Assembly (NCBI RefSeq): GCF_022458985.1
Contig: NC_061783.1
Coordinates: 12,390,913 to 12,454,912 of the forward strand
Length of the DNA: 64,000 bases
From: Mugil cephalus
Taxonomy: Eukaryota; Chordata; Actinopteri; Mugiliformes; Mugilidae
Reading direction: 5' to 3'
In this document: in pieces, positions 50,264-63,469 of the stretch
How the letters are laid out: each line of letters opens with the position of its first letter
Numbering within the stretch: the first letter of the stretch is position 1
The notes under the pieces: model-generated
What the model was told of the DNA's origin: nothing
Database searches by the model: none
The model's input: only the letters and a program-made list of their open reading frames with translations
Position numbers and translations under genes: made by a program

Positions 50264-52803
50264 GTACGGCGTGGAAAACACACAGCAACTGTGCAAGTGG
50301 CATTTGAGAGACAAAAAGAGTACAAAGCTTCCATTCTCTGCTGTGATCTATTGTGTTTCTGTCTGTCCTCCAACTGAGACCTGATTATGTCCCACCTTGA
50401 GACACATTTCTATTCTATTCTGTATTTATTACTGATGTGAGTCTAATCTAAGATCTAAAAAGTGAAATGCTGCCTTCTTTCCTCACCAGCCTCCTGTAGG
50501 TTGTGGAGGATTAAGTTATCCAGGTAGATGCTGTGCGTTGCAAAACCTGAACAGTATTGTTATTACAGCCTCGGCACACAAACCGCTCTGTGTTGGCAGC
50601 AACGGTCCAACTGTGCACACTTTCTAGTTCTCTGAAGACACCCAGGAGAGAGACAGAGAGAGAGAGGGAGAAAAAAAATAACCTGTACTTGGGAAAAAAT
50701 AGTATAGTCTTAGACCGCACTACTACTGTTGCACCGTAGGCGACTGCAGGTAATAAATACCGTTTGACCCGGCAGGGACACATTTACAAGCTTGCTAATT
50801 CCTCGGCTGCGCAGCCTTCGAATCAAGTCTTGCCTGTTGAGCAAGGATTGGGACGGACTGGGACAAAAAGCCGTCGTTTTGGACCATCTTTGGGAACACC
50901 TTTTTTGGTCTTTGTCCTGGCTTCTCTGATGAACAGACATACAGCTGCGTTGGCATGACACTGGCAATGAACAAGATGATGTGCTTTTGAAAAGTGTGAT
51001 TTGCTTTCATTGTAGCCTACATTGTGTTTAGCCAGATAGGCTACTTAAAAACTGCTCCAAACTAATTTGTTTTCCAGGCCTAAAAAGTAGCTTAGTGTAG
51101 GTCTACTAGTTAAACAGTGAATGGCCTAATAACGAAATCAGAATGCTGCCCCCTGACTCACTTTTCGTGTAGGTGAGTGGTGGCTTTACATTTACAAATA
51201 CACGTAGAATTGTTGGATTCTCTTGTAAAGAGGTGCACAGCTGCATTGGCAGTAACAACTGGTAATAGACAAAATTATATAATTGATGTAAGTGTGATTT
51301 TCTTTTATTTCTGTACATGGTCCCTAACCATCTACGTAAGAACTACCTGACACATTTTTCCAGGGCCAAAAGGTAGCTTAGCCTTGGGCTAGCCTCCTAC
51401 TCACCCCACAAACATTAATAGTCTAACAATGCAATTAGACTGCTCCCTGCTGACTTGCTGTTATTGTTGGTGAATGGTGGTTTTAAAAAGTGTTCACGTC
51501 ACGACTATTTCAAGACTAAAAGTACTAATCTAGGCTTTTTATTTCTCCTCCAATCAATGTACACAATGCCTTGTAGATAGCCCCTAGTGGTAGGTATGGT
51601 GGCTAATTTCACCTGCATTTACAGTGGAAGCTAATCTGACCGTATGACTTTATCCAAAATTATTTTATTATTTTATTGATGTTTTGTCAGATTTACCAAA
51701 GGGTTGGGTTGCTTTGGTGACGGGAGCTGGTGAAGGCCTTGCCGTGGCAAACGCCTCTGTTATTTTGGCACATTTGACCTACATTCATCCTACCAGATAA
51801 CAGTTATGTTCATCCTGCTTTGCACCGAGCCAAAGGGAGGAGGTGTTTCATGACATGATTGGGCTAGTGAAGAAGATAACCAACGGGCTGCTGACCAGCG
51901 TGTGTCAGAGGCTGGTGGTTAGGAAATAAACTCTTGGTGTTTAACAATGTAATTGGGCCAACCCAGCGCCAATCAGACCACTGATCGACTAGGTTTATGT
52001 GCCAGCCAGAACAATACATGATTTAAAAAAAAGTGCCGGGACTGTCGGCCCACCTGGAAAATGCCCGATGACCAATCCAGCCCTGGACACATGTGCTCTC
52101 CTTCAATAGAGCAATGTACTTATTCAAACTTCACCATTACGGGCTCCACTTCAATTCAGAGTGAGTCACTGCACAGGAATAGTCCAGCATGTGGTTATAA
52201 TTTGAAGGGGAAAACTTTTATGGTGCCAGCGTCTTTTTGTGGTCTGTGTCTTCGTATGTGTGCCTCTTAGTTGATCTGGTCACACCAGCCATATGGCCAT
52301 GGCTGCATACCATTTGTTAGCTTGTTTGCGCTATATGTAAGGTCAGAGTCCGCTTGTAAAGGTGCTAGAGTTCACGTGTACAAGAATACAAGAATATTTT
52401 TTTTTATGCGTCTTTTGCCCGGGTTTTCCACCTAAGGCGGGCGCTGGATTTATAGCAGTCGGAACAAATGACTGCGACCTTAGCCCAGAGCTAGCGGTAC
52501 ATTCATCTGACCTTTAGACGCCTTTTGTGTGGCATTCAACGGTCGAGCTAAGGTGCGATGACATACACAGACACAAGCCACGCTCTGTGTTTACACTTAT
52601 GTAAGTTTGTGTGTTAACGTGAGCAAAGTGGTACTGAAATGTCCTGACAGGAGCATCTGGAGATGACTGGCTCATCCCTACAAACCAGTTTTCAGGTATT
52701 CTTTTCACAGCGCATTCACACTCTCAAGGTATCTCGCAAAGTGAACTGACCAAAGAGGTATGTCGGATCAATTGTAGTGTTTATTTAGTGAGGTGTGTTC
52801 AGA

Positions 52804-52846
<43 letters not shown>
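52804..52846. repeat. TG then GA microsatellite
   Basis: About eight TG units pass directly into about fourteen GA units. Confidence 0.95.
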
Positions 52847-52850
<4 letters not shown>

Positions 52851-55354
52851 AGCAGAAAGGGAGAAAGAAAAATAGAGCGCAAATATTTTTCGAGAGTTTG
52901 CTCATGTGTCTCCTCGGGCCTGCTTCTATGATTCACATGTTGAGACAGATAAAAATGTTCCCTCCCTGCCTTGGCTCCCCTCTCGTGCTCTCTATCTCCG
53001 TCTCCTCATGTCAGTGTTCGGGCAGGAATGCTGAGAATGGGACCTTTACACGGTTTGTGAGCAAACATCAGGCACATCTGAATATTGGGTTTATTAGCCT
53101 TGAGAAGCTGTCGCCGGTCTGCCCACGTTTAGAGTTTCAGACTGGCTTTGTTTGTGGCCCATTTAGAGCAGCTAACGAAAGGAGTAACGTGGAGATCATC
53201 ATGTGTCACTTTCTGCGGTTTGATGCTTACTGCAGTTGCTATAACAACAAACAAAGCAGCAATATTTGTTTGAATATCCGACCTGCCATTGTAGTGAGGT
53301 TGAAAAAGTCTGCTTTTTACATTGTGTTGCTTCATTCTGCAGTGACCTAGGGGTGAAGCGGGTGAATGACAAACCTTCAGGCTCTGTTTAATGACTATGC
53401 ACTCCTGAGTCACCCTATTAGATCATGTTCACCTCAGGGTTGATTTGCTCTTGTTCACTGTCTCCCTCTGTGTTGATTCGATTGTCAACCGCTGTGACAA
53501 TCGATTGATTTTTAAAGACTGTTGTCACAATGAACTCTTTGAAACATTCTTCAAGATTCCAGTTGTTGCGTGATTATTTAAAAGGGCAACATACAATAGC
53601 TTTTTGGTTGTTGTTGTTGTGTTGCCAGATAATGGTGGAAAACGTTTCTGAAGTTTACTCAGAAGAAGGCTGATGAGCTCAGGCAGTTGCATGTCTCCCA
53701 GTTTGTGGTTGTTGGCACGTGTCCTCAGGTGTACACTTCACTGCAGCCTCAGCACGATTCACCTGTTGACACATCAAGCACCGCGGTGCTGCAGAGGACG
53801 AGGTCAAAACGAACAACAACAACGCAAAACGGACTCAAGAAACTTGTGATTCTTCTATTTTCGAAACTGGGCTGGAGGAAAATGATTACGTGAAACCAGT
53901 GTGTGCGAATAACATGCCTCCCTGACCACCATGGAACGCGAAAGGGGAACAGCAACCCACAAAGGCACTTCCATGGCACAAAATGAGTAAGGAAACAGGA
54001 TGTCGGCCATTTTTCCCTGGTGGATGAATCACCACACAGCAGCAGTGTGTTGTAAGTTGTCCGCAGGCAAATCCCGACCAGGCTGCTCGATGACTCACCA
54101 GGCTGCTGAGTAAACTGGGTTCTCCCGGTGATTGTAGGTTAGGACTTGGGCCCTTTGCTATCATCGCCAAGTTCTTAAGTGTACCTTAAGGTTCACAATA
54201 AACACGTCACACATGCTTGCAAAGCAGGTACGACCTCGCAAAACATCCACCCACCCTTCCACCCACCTAGGTTACAGGCACACACCCTCATCTTTTACTC
54301 AGATGGTCAGTCATCCATGGCTCTATGTAAGTAGACCACACATCCTCTTTTACCAACTCGCTGCAATGTGTGAAGGAACTGAGATCTATTGTCTGAGCTT
54401 TACCAAGTGTTAAGTCAACCTACTTTAAATACTTCAACAATTTAATGGCTGTTAACTCAAACCTGTTCCATCTTAGTACCCGGGATTACATTAAATACCA
54501 GTGACGGAGGTTCCCGTTGGTGGTTCGTAACATTTACCGGTTTTATGAGTTGGACTGAAGCCTGGGATATTTATTTGTCTAGTTTCCTTCCTCCTTCGTC
54601 TAATGCCAACCAAAATCCTGTAAGTCATAATAACCTCTTATCTTTTGGAATAAAGTAAACAACATCAGTCCAAATAGTAATGGACAAACACTTATACAGT
54701 TAATCAAACACAATTAATTAGTTTGCAACTGACAAGTTATGTTTGCTATATGTGTTCATTTACTGTGGTGACAGAGTGCGTGCTGTACTTGAAACCAGGG
54801 CACGTTGGGACAATAAAGTGTATTGTAGCCCTCCGTACAATACCGTATCAAAATTGGAATAAAATTTATTTTAAATGTAATTATAGCCAGCGTACTGTTT
54901 GTGATAGACTACTTTAAAGTTTATTCAATTAACATTTTCATTTGGAGGTTATTTTTCAGACACAATTTGAATTTTTACCTTTAAAGCTACAAAGATGCAC
55001 TTTTGATGACAATGGCTGACTGTCGCCTGTTTTTTGGACTAACCAACCCCCCAACCCATGACCGGCTGCTGCCTATCTTCTGCACCTGTACAAAGGGAAA
55101 TAAGTGTTCATACCAACAGCTGGGAGTAGTCTGTATTTGACGTTCATACCGAGCTGATCACGTCTCTGTGAAAATATTTTTAGATGAAGATGGAAAAAAA
55201 AGAGCCTCCTACTGCGGATGCCATTGATACTTCATTATTGTGTTTGTCTGGCCACCTGTTGGCATTGTGTGCGTGGACTCATAATAAAAAATGTAAGGTC
55301 TAGCACTCTGCAGCAGATTAACCTTAACTTCATTATCCCTTACTCATTCGAATG

Positions 55355-55492
55355 ATCATACCTTCACAGAAAAGCTACGATTGTTTGAATGAGAAAGGAA
55401 TAATGATTCAATGTTGGAACTTGATCTTACGGATTTTAAGATCAAGTCTTAACATTGAATCACTATCCAACAATCATACCTTCACAGAAAAG
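55355..55492. repeat. Foldback nested between 20-bp direct repeats
   Basis: The direct repeat ATCATACCTTCACAGAAAAG occurs at 55355-55374 and 55473-55492. Between them an imperfect 25-bp inverted repeat (55405-55429 and 55437-55461, three mismatches in the middle) surrounds a 7-nt loop. Weaker complementarity continues outward. Confidence 0.9.
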
Positions 55493-56299
55493 GTATGCAA
55501 AAATGTTCCTGTCAATAACTTAAGTTACTCGTCTCGGCATTGCTGACATGATTCTCATCATGCTCTTCTAAATCAAATTGCTTGCCGTGACTGGCAGATT
55601 TTCTTAATGAGGTCTAGGTAGCAGCATGAAGCATGACGCACCAGCATGACAAGTTTACTGAATGGAGCTTTGAAAGAACCTGTCTATACACCTCTTCACG
55701 TCTACCCCATGCCTCCATTTTCTCTCCTGTGGCTTTTTTCTCTCCGTCTTCCTCCCATTGTTGGGTCTGTATCCTGCTGTTTTCCTTTGTCCTCACCTTT
55801 CCGTACACTTTTCTCATAAGCCAGATTGAATTTCATTTAATCGTTGGTGTTAGTTAACTCTTAATTCGTGCACTGTCAGACTAACAATAAAAAAAAAAAC
55901 AACATTTAATATTTTAAGTTGTTTCAGTGTACAGCTTTTTCTGCTCGACTGCAATTTCAGTCCATATCCACTTTTTAACGTCCGTCGTGATAACATGAAA
56001 AAGGTTATTGTTAGTCATACCGCGCTGGCTCCGACTCAGCAACAACAGTTGCTTTGTGTGAGTGGTTAAATGTAACCTGTTTGCTTGTGTATCCGGAAGG
56101 TGCTCTTCCTCTCAACCCCCTCCTCCATTTGAATTGTATGTATTGCGTATCATGTCCGGGGGAATGGTGAACCCAGACGTAAGCAGAAAGCAGACGTTAC
56201 TCTTCGTGACCTTTTTTTCTTTTACCTTTCTATCCAGGTTCAGATTCCTTTTTCACGTTTCCTCACCCCTGAACCTTGACCTTTGACCTCACCGCAACA

Positions 56300-59200
56300 A
56301 TGCCACACCGATCTCAGAGCTCATCGATCGGTGAAAACCCCCTTGACCCAAACTACCTGCCCCCACATTACCGTGAGGAGTATCGTCTGGCTATTGACGC
56401 TCTTATAGAAAATGACGTACAGGTAACTCTTTCGTTTCCTATATTTTTATGTGCTTCTGAAATGTTTAAAAATGCATTAACACATTTTTGATCTACTAAT
56501 CTCTACCACCAGGGCTACTATGAGTTCCTCCAGTCAGCAGATGTGGTTGGTTTCCTGGCACAGCCGGAAATTGAACTCATCAGGTCAACAATCCAAGTGC
56601 CCAACCAGACATCCGGCATCCCAGAGCTGACATATCATGAGGGAGTTAATGATGCTGATGGATCCTCTGACACCTACTGGCCTGTGCAGTCCGACTTGGC
56701 TGCCCCAGGGCTGGACCTGGGTTGGCCGCTGCCACAGCACAGCTTTGGTGGGCCGACGGAGGTCACCACTCTGGTGAACCCCTCCGACCCGGACATGCCA
56801 AGCATCAAGGAGCAGGCCAGGAGACTTATAAAGAGCGCACACCAAGTAAGTACAAGCAACGGATAGGAAACAGGTTGAAGGTATTCAACTTTTACCCTAC
56901 AAAGACACTTCATATGTATTTGCTTGTATGTACATGCCATACAATGCATATTCTGCTTCAAAAGTGGATGGGTGAAAGCACTACGAAATGTAATGTATGC
57001 AAATACAAGTATCCTCTTGCTGTCTTATCAGTGTTCAAGTGTTATCTTTTTAGAGGGGAAAAAGGTGAGACTATTATGTGTGTGTTGGTTATACTATCTC
57101 AGCGTTAGGTTAATCTAACTTTTTATCTGCTTCTGCCAACTTTGCAACCACTCCCTTTTCTCCAGTCAAGCCTTTGGCCTTTAGCTAAATTAAAAATATG
57201 ATTAACTAGAGTGTCGATGCCAAATGTGACGAGCAGTCAAACCTGTTAGCGAGGCGTGTCTTTATCCTGCTCTTCTGTCTGGCTTCAGAGTACATGAATG
57301 TCGCTTTTACTCTTCTACTGTGCTAGGGGCGTAAAACTAATGTTTCAACATGGAGCGCAAATAGGTTGAAAGAGACAACAAATTGATAGTTCTATATTAT
57401 ATTTGTTATAGAAAGTTAAATGAGATTCACCTACATTGCATTACTGACATACTGTATAACTACTTAGGGTAGTTTAGTAAATAGATGTCATCTGTGTAAT
57501 TGCATATGTGTTTGTTTTAAGACCGGGAATACTCAATCGTGAGGGATACAGACATAACGTCTCTTCAGCTGTTTGACACTGACACTTCATTAAAATATTT
57601 CAATCCAGTATGGTTTATCCTAGTATCTATGGAGTACCTCTAGACAATCCTATCTGAAGAAGCCTTGTACTCCTACATAATGCTCTTTGTCTTCTATTCC
57701 TGATACACACAATGAACTATTGCCAAAGTACCTTCAAATTATGTAAAAGTTCATGTGTTGAAATTTTGGGTAATAGCAAAGTGACAAAATATTCATAAAA
57801 CTAGACAAACACAGACCAGGCCATATAACACAGAACAAACCCTGACTAATTTCCTTGTGTTTGCTCTTCTGCTCCAGGTTATTGCTGTAGTGATGGACAT
57901 ATTCACAGATGTTGACATTTTTTCTGACCTCTTGGATGCAGCAGCACGTCATGTCCCTGTTTACATTTTACTGGATGAACAGGAGGTTCATCACTTTGTT
58001 TCCATGGTCAACAACTGCAAAGTCAACTTAGATTTCATTCCTGTGAGTGTGGATTGCCATTATATTTCTTCAAATGGCCTGTCCATTGGGTGACTATGCT
58101 GGGGAATCATACATTTACTGATGAAACATAACTTTCATTATGGTTTGTGCATATCTTTAACATGGTCAAAACTTTGCTTTTATAGATGATGCGTGTCAGG
58201 ACTGTGGCGGGAATAACCTATTATTCCAGGACAGGGAAATCATTTAAGGGGCAAGTGAAGGATCGTTTCCTGTTGTCTGACTGCAGGGCTGTACTCAGCG
58301 GGAACTACAGGTGAGTGTTTTAGTTGTGTTCATTGCACCAACTGCACCAACATGCTGTTTTTTCTGCAAATGCAAATACCTTTATTGTTCTATTTTATTT
58401 TCTTCCAGTTTCATGTGGTCCTATGAGAAGATCCATCGCTGCATTGCCCACCTCTTCCTCGGGGAGCTGGTTGCCACCTTTGATGAGGAGTTTCGTATAC
58501 TCTTTGCCCAGTCAGAGCCTCTGGTCATTGACCCATCGAATGGAGCGCTTGCTATCTCTGACACCAGTAGCACTAGCAGCTACTTAAGCAGCCAGTTAGG
58601 TTTGAAGAGGACCCAGTCTTTGCGTAACCCCATGGGTTACCGATGGCAGCCTGAGATTCCCTCTCCCTTCCCCTATGGAGACTCTGATCGCAACCCTGCA
58701 CTTAATTTCCGAAGGAACGACCCGTTTCGGCACAGTCTTGAACCGGGGGTAGGAATAACGATTGGGAAGTATTCACAACAACAGTTTCGTATGCAGCAGT
58801 CGTACCTAGAGCAGGGACGGTCCATTGTGTCCAGGCAGATGGAAATGAGTGCCAGTGCCTTCAAAAGGCACAGCTATGCAGAAGGAACACAGGAACACTA
58901 CTCATCTTCAAGGCAATACATGAAGCAAAGAGTCATGAACAATCTGGAGGAGACAGACTTCCAGAGGTAGTTAATCTTTTAATACCTGCTTTTTGAGATG
59001 CGCCATCTCATGTCATTAAATGTGTCTATACATGTCCTTTTACCTACCTTACATAATTGAATTCATAATCACACAAATAACATCTGCTGTATTTTCCTAA
59101 CAGGGAGCAGATTCAAAGTAGCCAATACTATAGTGAAGGGCCTGGGCCGGATTCTGGCCATGGACACTACGACAGACTTCGAGGTCGTCCGCCACATCTC

Positions 59201-61498
59201 GCCATTGACCAGTATTCGGATTCAAGCTTTCGCTCAGATCAGGAGCCTCCACCTGGAACCTATGGCAGAGACTATTTTTCATCTGAGGACCTGACAGGAC
59301 CAGATGGGCACCAGGCACCTCCAGTAGCTGGGCGGTATGGAGGAGGATCCTCCCATAAAAGACCAACCATAGGACATGCGTATGCCTGTCAGAGCTCACC
59401 GACACAGCCTCATCCACCAGAGAAAAAAGTGTATCACACACAGCCCGATCAAGAACTTGATCAAGATGACAGTGTAAAGCAAGGCCTTAGAAGCTGGAGA
59501 ATCAACTCTTATCTTAGTGCTTATGAGGATGGTGGAGAAGAATGCCTTGGTCAACCAATGGGGCCTGATGCATTTGAGGAGACTCAACCACCTCTGCAAC
59601 CAAATGAAAGTGCAGCTCAGCGCTATGGAAAGAAGGAGCCACCAGCTGTTCCCTCCAAGCCCAGACCAGATATCCTGAGACCACGCTATGGAAAGCCCAA
59701 ATTACCTGACAGCAGTAATAAAGATTCTGCGCCAAACAAGGATCTGCTCCCTTCACTCGGTGGCTCGAAGACATCTCTACTGGAAGGAGAGAAGGAAAAG
59801 GAGAGAGACACAGAGAGGGGCACATCAAGGGAAGTGGGTATGGATTTGGAGGTGAAAGAGTCTGCAGATCTCTTGCTGTCCAAGCATGAATCGTTCCGCT
59901 CACGTATTAACCCAATGCTCCAGCGTAGCTCCCGTCTGCGCTCCTCTCTCATATTCTCATCTTCCAAGGCAGAAATACACAGCGGTAGCTTAGGGCTAAA
60001 ACCAGCCACAGAGGTCGACGAGGAGTTAGACACACTACGCACTTCCTCGATTGTGGCCCAGATCCTAGAAAAGAGGAGATCACTGTCTCGTGAGCCATAT
60101 GAGTGGCGAAAGAAAGCTGATGAGAAAGAGAAGGAGAAAGAACGGGAGGTGAAAGAGAGAAAAGAGAAGGAGCAACAAGACGAAAAGGAGAAACGACTGA
60201 AAGAGGAGATTAAACCACAGGAGGAACCTCAGAGAACTAACGAAGAAGTCAAAACAACATCAGCTGTTGACAACACTGCCACAACATCATCATCTCTCAA
60301 CATGAATGATCCAGCCAGTCGACTGCAGTATTTTAAAGACCTGGCTGCCAAGAGGAAAGTCTCAAAAGTGGACACAGAGTCCTTGCTGAAGGCACCAGAG
60401 CCTGCTGAAAAAAAGCCAGATCTTACTGATAAACATATTGCTGACACTATGACTCAAAAGGCCACAACCGACTTCGTCAGTTCAGCAGAACCGGAACCAA
60501 AAAAGACAGACATCTCAGCAAAATTGGCAGAGCTCACTCGCAGGTCTTCATTTAGTTCATCAAAACCACCAATAATCTCTGCAAGGCCCCCTGCCGTGAA
60601 AACTTCAGAGACATTACAAGCTCATAAAGAGGAGAATGCATCAGATGGTCTAAAGAAAGATTTATTCAAGTCTCTGAAGCCTATTCCTTCACCTAAGATC
60701 TTCAAGAGGGATCAGCTGAAGCTCAAAGGACTGAATCCACGACGCATCTCCTGTGGTGACGAGATTCTGACCACAGATGCCACAGATGCAGAGAAGAGTG
60801 AACTGAAAAAGAACCGCTCTCATAGCTCTAGCTCTTCAACTCTGTCACATGAAGACACTAAGGAAGGAAATCTCAAGATTATGGGATCTAATACATCCAT
60901 CAACACACTTGGTGAGGGAAAGGGTGAAGGCAAGCCACTTGACTTCCTGAAGAAGCAGACTCAGAGGCTAAAAGGACTCCTGGGGCCCAAGGATAAAGAA
61001 AAGAAAACTTCGGGAGAGGACAGGGGAATGAGCACGGTCATAGAGGTCGCTGACAATTCAAGCAAAAAACTCAGTTCATCAGCTAAAGACACAGGATCTA
61101 CCGCTGCCGAACAAACCACAGCCAACCACAAGACGTCAACCGGGACATCAGTCACGTCCCGATACCAACCCCAGGGAAGCTCTGTTTTGTACAGCAGCAA
61201 CCTACGAGATGACACCAAAGTCATCCTGGAGCAGATCTCCGCCAACAGCCAAAAGAATCGTCAGGAGCGAGAAGAGACTGGAGGGGACCAAGATGGTGAC
61301 GCCGGAGACAAAGCGGGGGTTAAACAGAACTCCCTAAAGAAGAATCGATTTCTGCGAACACCGGACAACAACCAGGAGAGGGAAGGCCTGCTGAAGAGGA
61401 TAGAAAGTCTGAGGAAGGAGAAGAAGGTCTACAGCCGCTTTGAGGTAGTCTGTCACTGCAAGGATGATGTTTGCAGCGTAGATGGGAAAGAGATATGA
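56300..61498 (+). CDS. fam83h: FAM83H, CK1-binding scaffold
   Basis: Coding exons 56300-56422, 56513-56845, 57878-58042, 58186-58310, 58409-58966 and 59104-61498 join without frame conflict into 1232 residues (human about 1179). The N-terminus [20 protein letters not shown] is specific for FAM83H. The DUF1669 domain (residues about 20-285) resembles phospholipase D but lacks a working HKD site: [71 protein letters not shown]. The FxxxF motif known to bind casein kinase 1 is F273-D-E-E-F277. [29 protein letters not shown] and [18 protein letters not shown] are conserved in the long disordered tail. FAM83H recruits CK1 to keratin filaments and matters in enamel formation in mammals. The protein ends [20 protein letters not shown], without the vertebrate F-V/I-P-K-I tail. 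Confidence 0.95.
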
Positions 61499-62432
61499 GC
61501 AAATAACCAAAATAGTAAATGTATGACTGGAATCAAGAGATATGTAAGAGATTACATATACCCCTAGAAGTATTCACTTAACTTATAGTAGGCAATATAT
61601 AGCAACAATTTATTTTTTTTTTAATCAAGAAATTGTCATTTAAAATAGTGTTGTGTTTAAAATTTAGATCAAGAAATGTTTTTGAGACAGTGTTTATTCT
61701 ATGTTTTCTGTATAGTGCCTGCATTATTACACAAACAATGTTTAGATAGTTAAAAAAGCATTGTTTATTCCCAAATCATTTATTCCTAAATGCTAGTGGA
61801 ACTGTTAATTTTCATTGCTTTTATAGTAGTACAATTCTAGTAAATCATTATTTTAGACTATCACACAACTTAAAAGAGAAACTGTACTGATTAAATGATT
61901 AAACTGAATGAAATGAAAGTGGTATTATTCTAAGCTACTGAGAAAAATATCATGAACAGACATAATCAAAGATTTCACCATTATCCCTGTTGTTCTGTTA
62001 ACAGATGGGGAATAACCTGGGATAACGTAAGGAAACTCCAACCGCCCCATGTGCCAACGAAACTATCACAGTACCTGTGGGCCCCAATGCTGGAGCCTCT
62101 CCTGGATTTTCACAGGACGTAATAAAACTTGAAAAGACTAAACATAAAAATGCTGAAAACAAACTTAAGTCACTGAGGTTTGGAATGCGCTGGTTTGCCA
62201 AGACCTGGTACTACTTTGCCCTTACATGGTGACTGAGAGAAACGGGAGTGTCTCTACATGCATACTGGCTGCATGGGCTAATGTTTCACCAAACAGAAAC
62301 AGGTAGGGTCATTTATCTATAACTGAGTTTTTATGAACGTGACTGAGGGAAGAAGACAAGAGATCGAAAGAGCACATTGCAAATGTATGCCTATCGAAAA
62401 CATGGTGGCTTAAGACAGCATGTGTGTGATAT

Positions 62433-62468
<36 letters not shown>

Positions 62469-62835
62469 CTGGGAATAGGTTAAAACTAAATGGGAGAAAG
62501 TGATCTAGTGGATTCACCGTGTGCCAATGACCCATAGAGGGTATTACTAAAGACCAATAAGCAGGGGTAAAGATATGTAGAAGAATGTGACTTGATTGTG
62601 AATGAAAAGACAGAATCAGAAGGTAGGAATATAAATGTGCAGCAGTAGAGTTTCAGTAGAAAGTATAGGCCGTAGTGAACTTTACCCCCTCAAGAGAGTG
62701 TTATGTACTTTTCCATTAAGGCGTGGATCCACTTCTCAGGGTTGAAGATGTCAAATAACCATTCATAGAGGGGACCAAGGCGCTTTTATGGTTAGAGGAT
62801 TAGAGTTTAAATAAAACAAGCATATTAGTCTGTGT
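61499..62835 (+). other. fam83h: fam83h 3' UTR
   Basis: AT-rich tail with AATAAA at about 62121 and at 62810-62815, and a TG microsatellite (62435-62466). No further exon carrying the missing conserved C-terminus of FAM83H was found here. Confidence 0.5.
62435..62466. repeat. (TG)n microsatellite
   Basis: About 16 TG units in the fam83h 3' UTR. Confidence 0.95.
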
Positions 62836-63469
62836 TTTATGAAATGTAAATACAAGTGTAAAGTATTTCCAGTTGAGTCACAGTGAAATGTTTTACTGGC
62901 CTGTTCCTCTTTCTTAACGTATACATTCAGAGCCGTAGACATTACCTCTAAAAGAGGATAGGGACAGGTACATTATGCAGTACAGGAATAGTGCCATGCC
63001 TCCTTACATAACTCACTTAATGCCTGAGACCAACGCCCTGCGTAGGACTCCTAACTCTTTATTAAACCAAATACCTAGTCATATGATACAAATCCCACGA
63101 TGCCTGAGAACTCAATTGGGCATCAAACCATTCACTGTGTCTTTGTACAATACGTCAGAGGATTAAATGATCTGTATGGACAATTCAGGGGTTACACTGT
63201 TTTCTATGCAGGATTAGACTGTACATATTTGTGTGCGAAGGGATTGTATGTTGATATTTTGAGTATCAATTAGATTATGACCACCCTTGCTGCACTACAA
63301 GAATGTGTTGTTTTTATTTGTAATTAATATGTGAGTATGTGGTTTTAACTATAAAAAATAATTGGCATTAATTAGGGCAAATCAATTGCACAGGGTTGAT
63401 GTGTTTTTCTTGTTGAACCCTAAGAGAGTATTACATTATAAATGAAATACTGTAAAAAAAAAAAAGTCT

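Larger units (their letters stand above)
50264..56237 (+). other. fam83h: Probable fam83h 5' UTR intron
   Basis: About 6 kb with no recognised gene. It holds a TG/GA microsatellite (52804-52846), short foldbacks at 53478-53504 and 55405-55461 and a 20-bp direct repeat (55355-55374 and 55473-55492). Long chance frames, such as 52793-53350, start in the microsatellite. Confidence 0.4.

Noticed and set aside
52793-53350. 185-codon plus-strand frame
   Set aside because: It begins inside the TG/GA microsatellite and shows no domain, no splice context and no family resemblance; chance frame in an intron.
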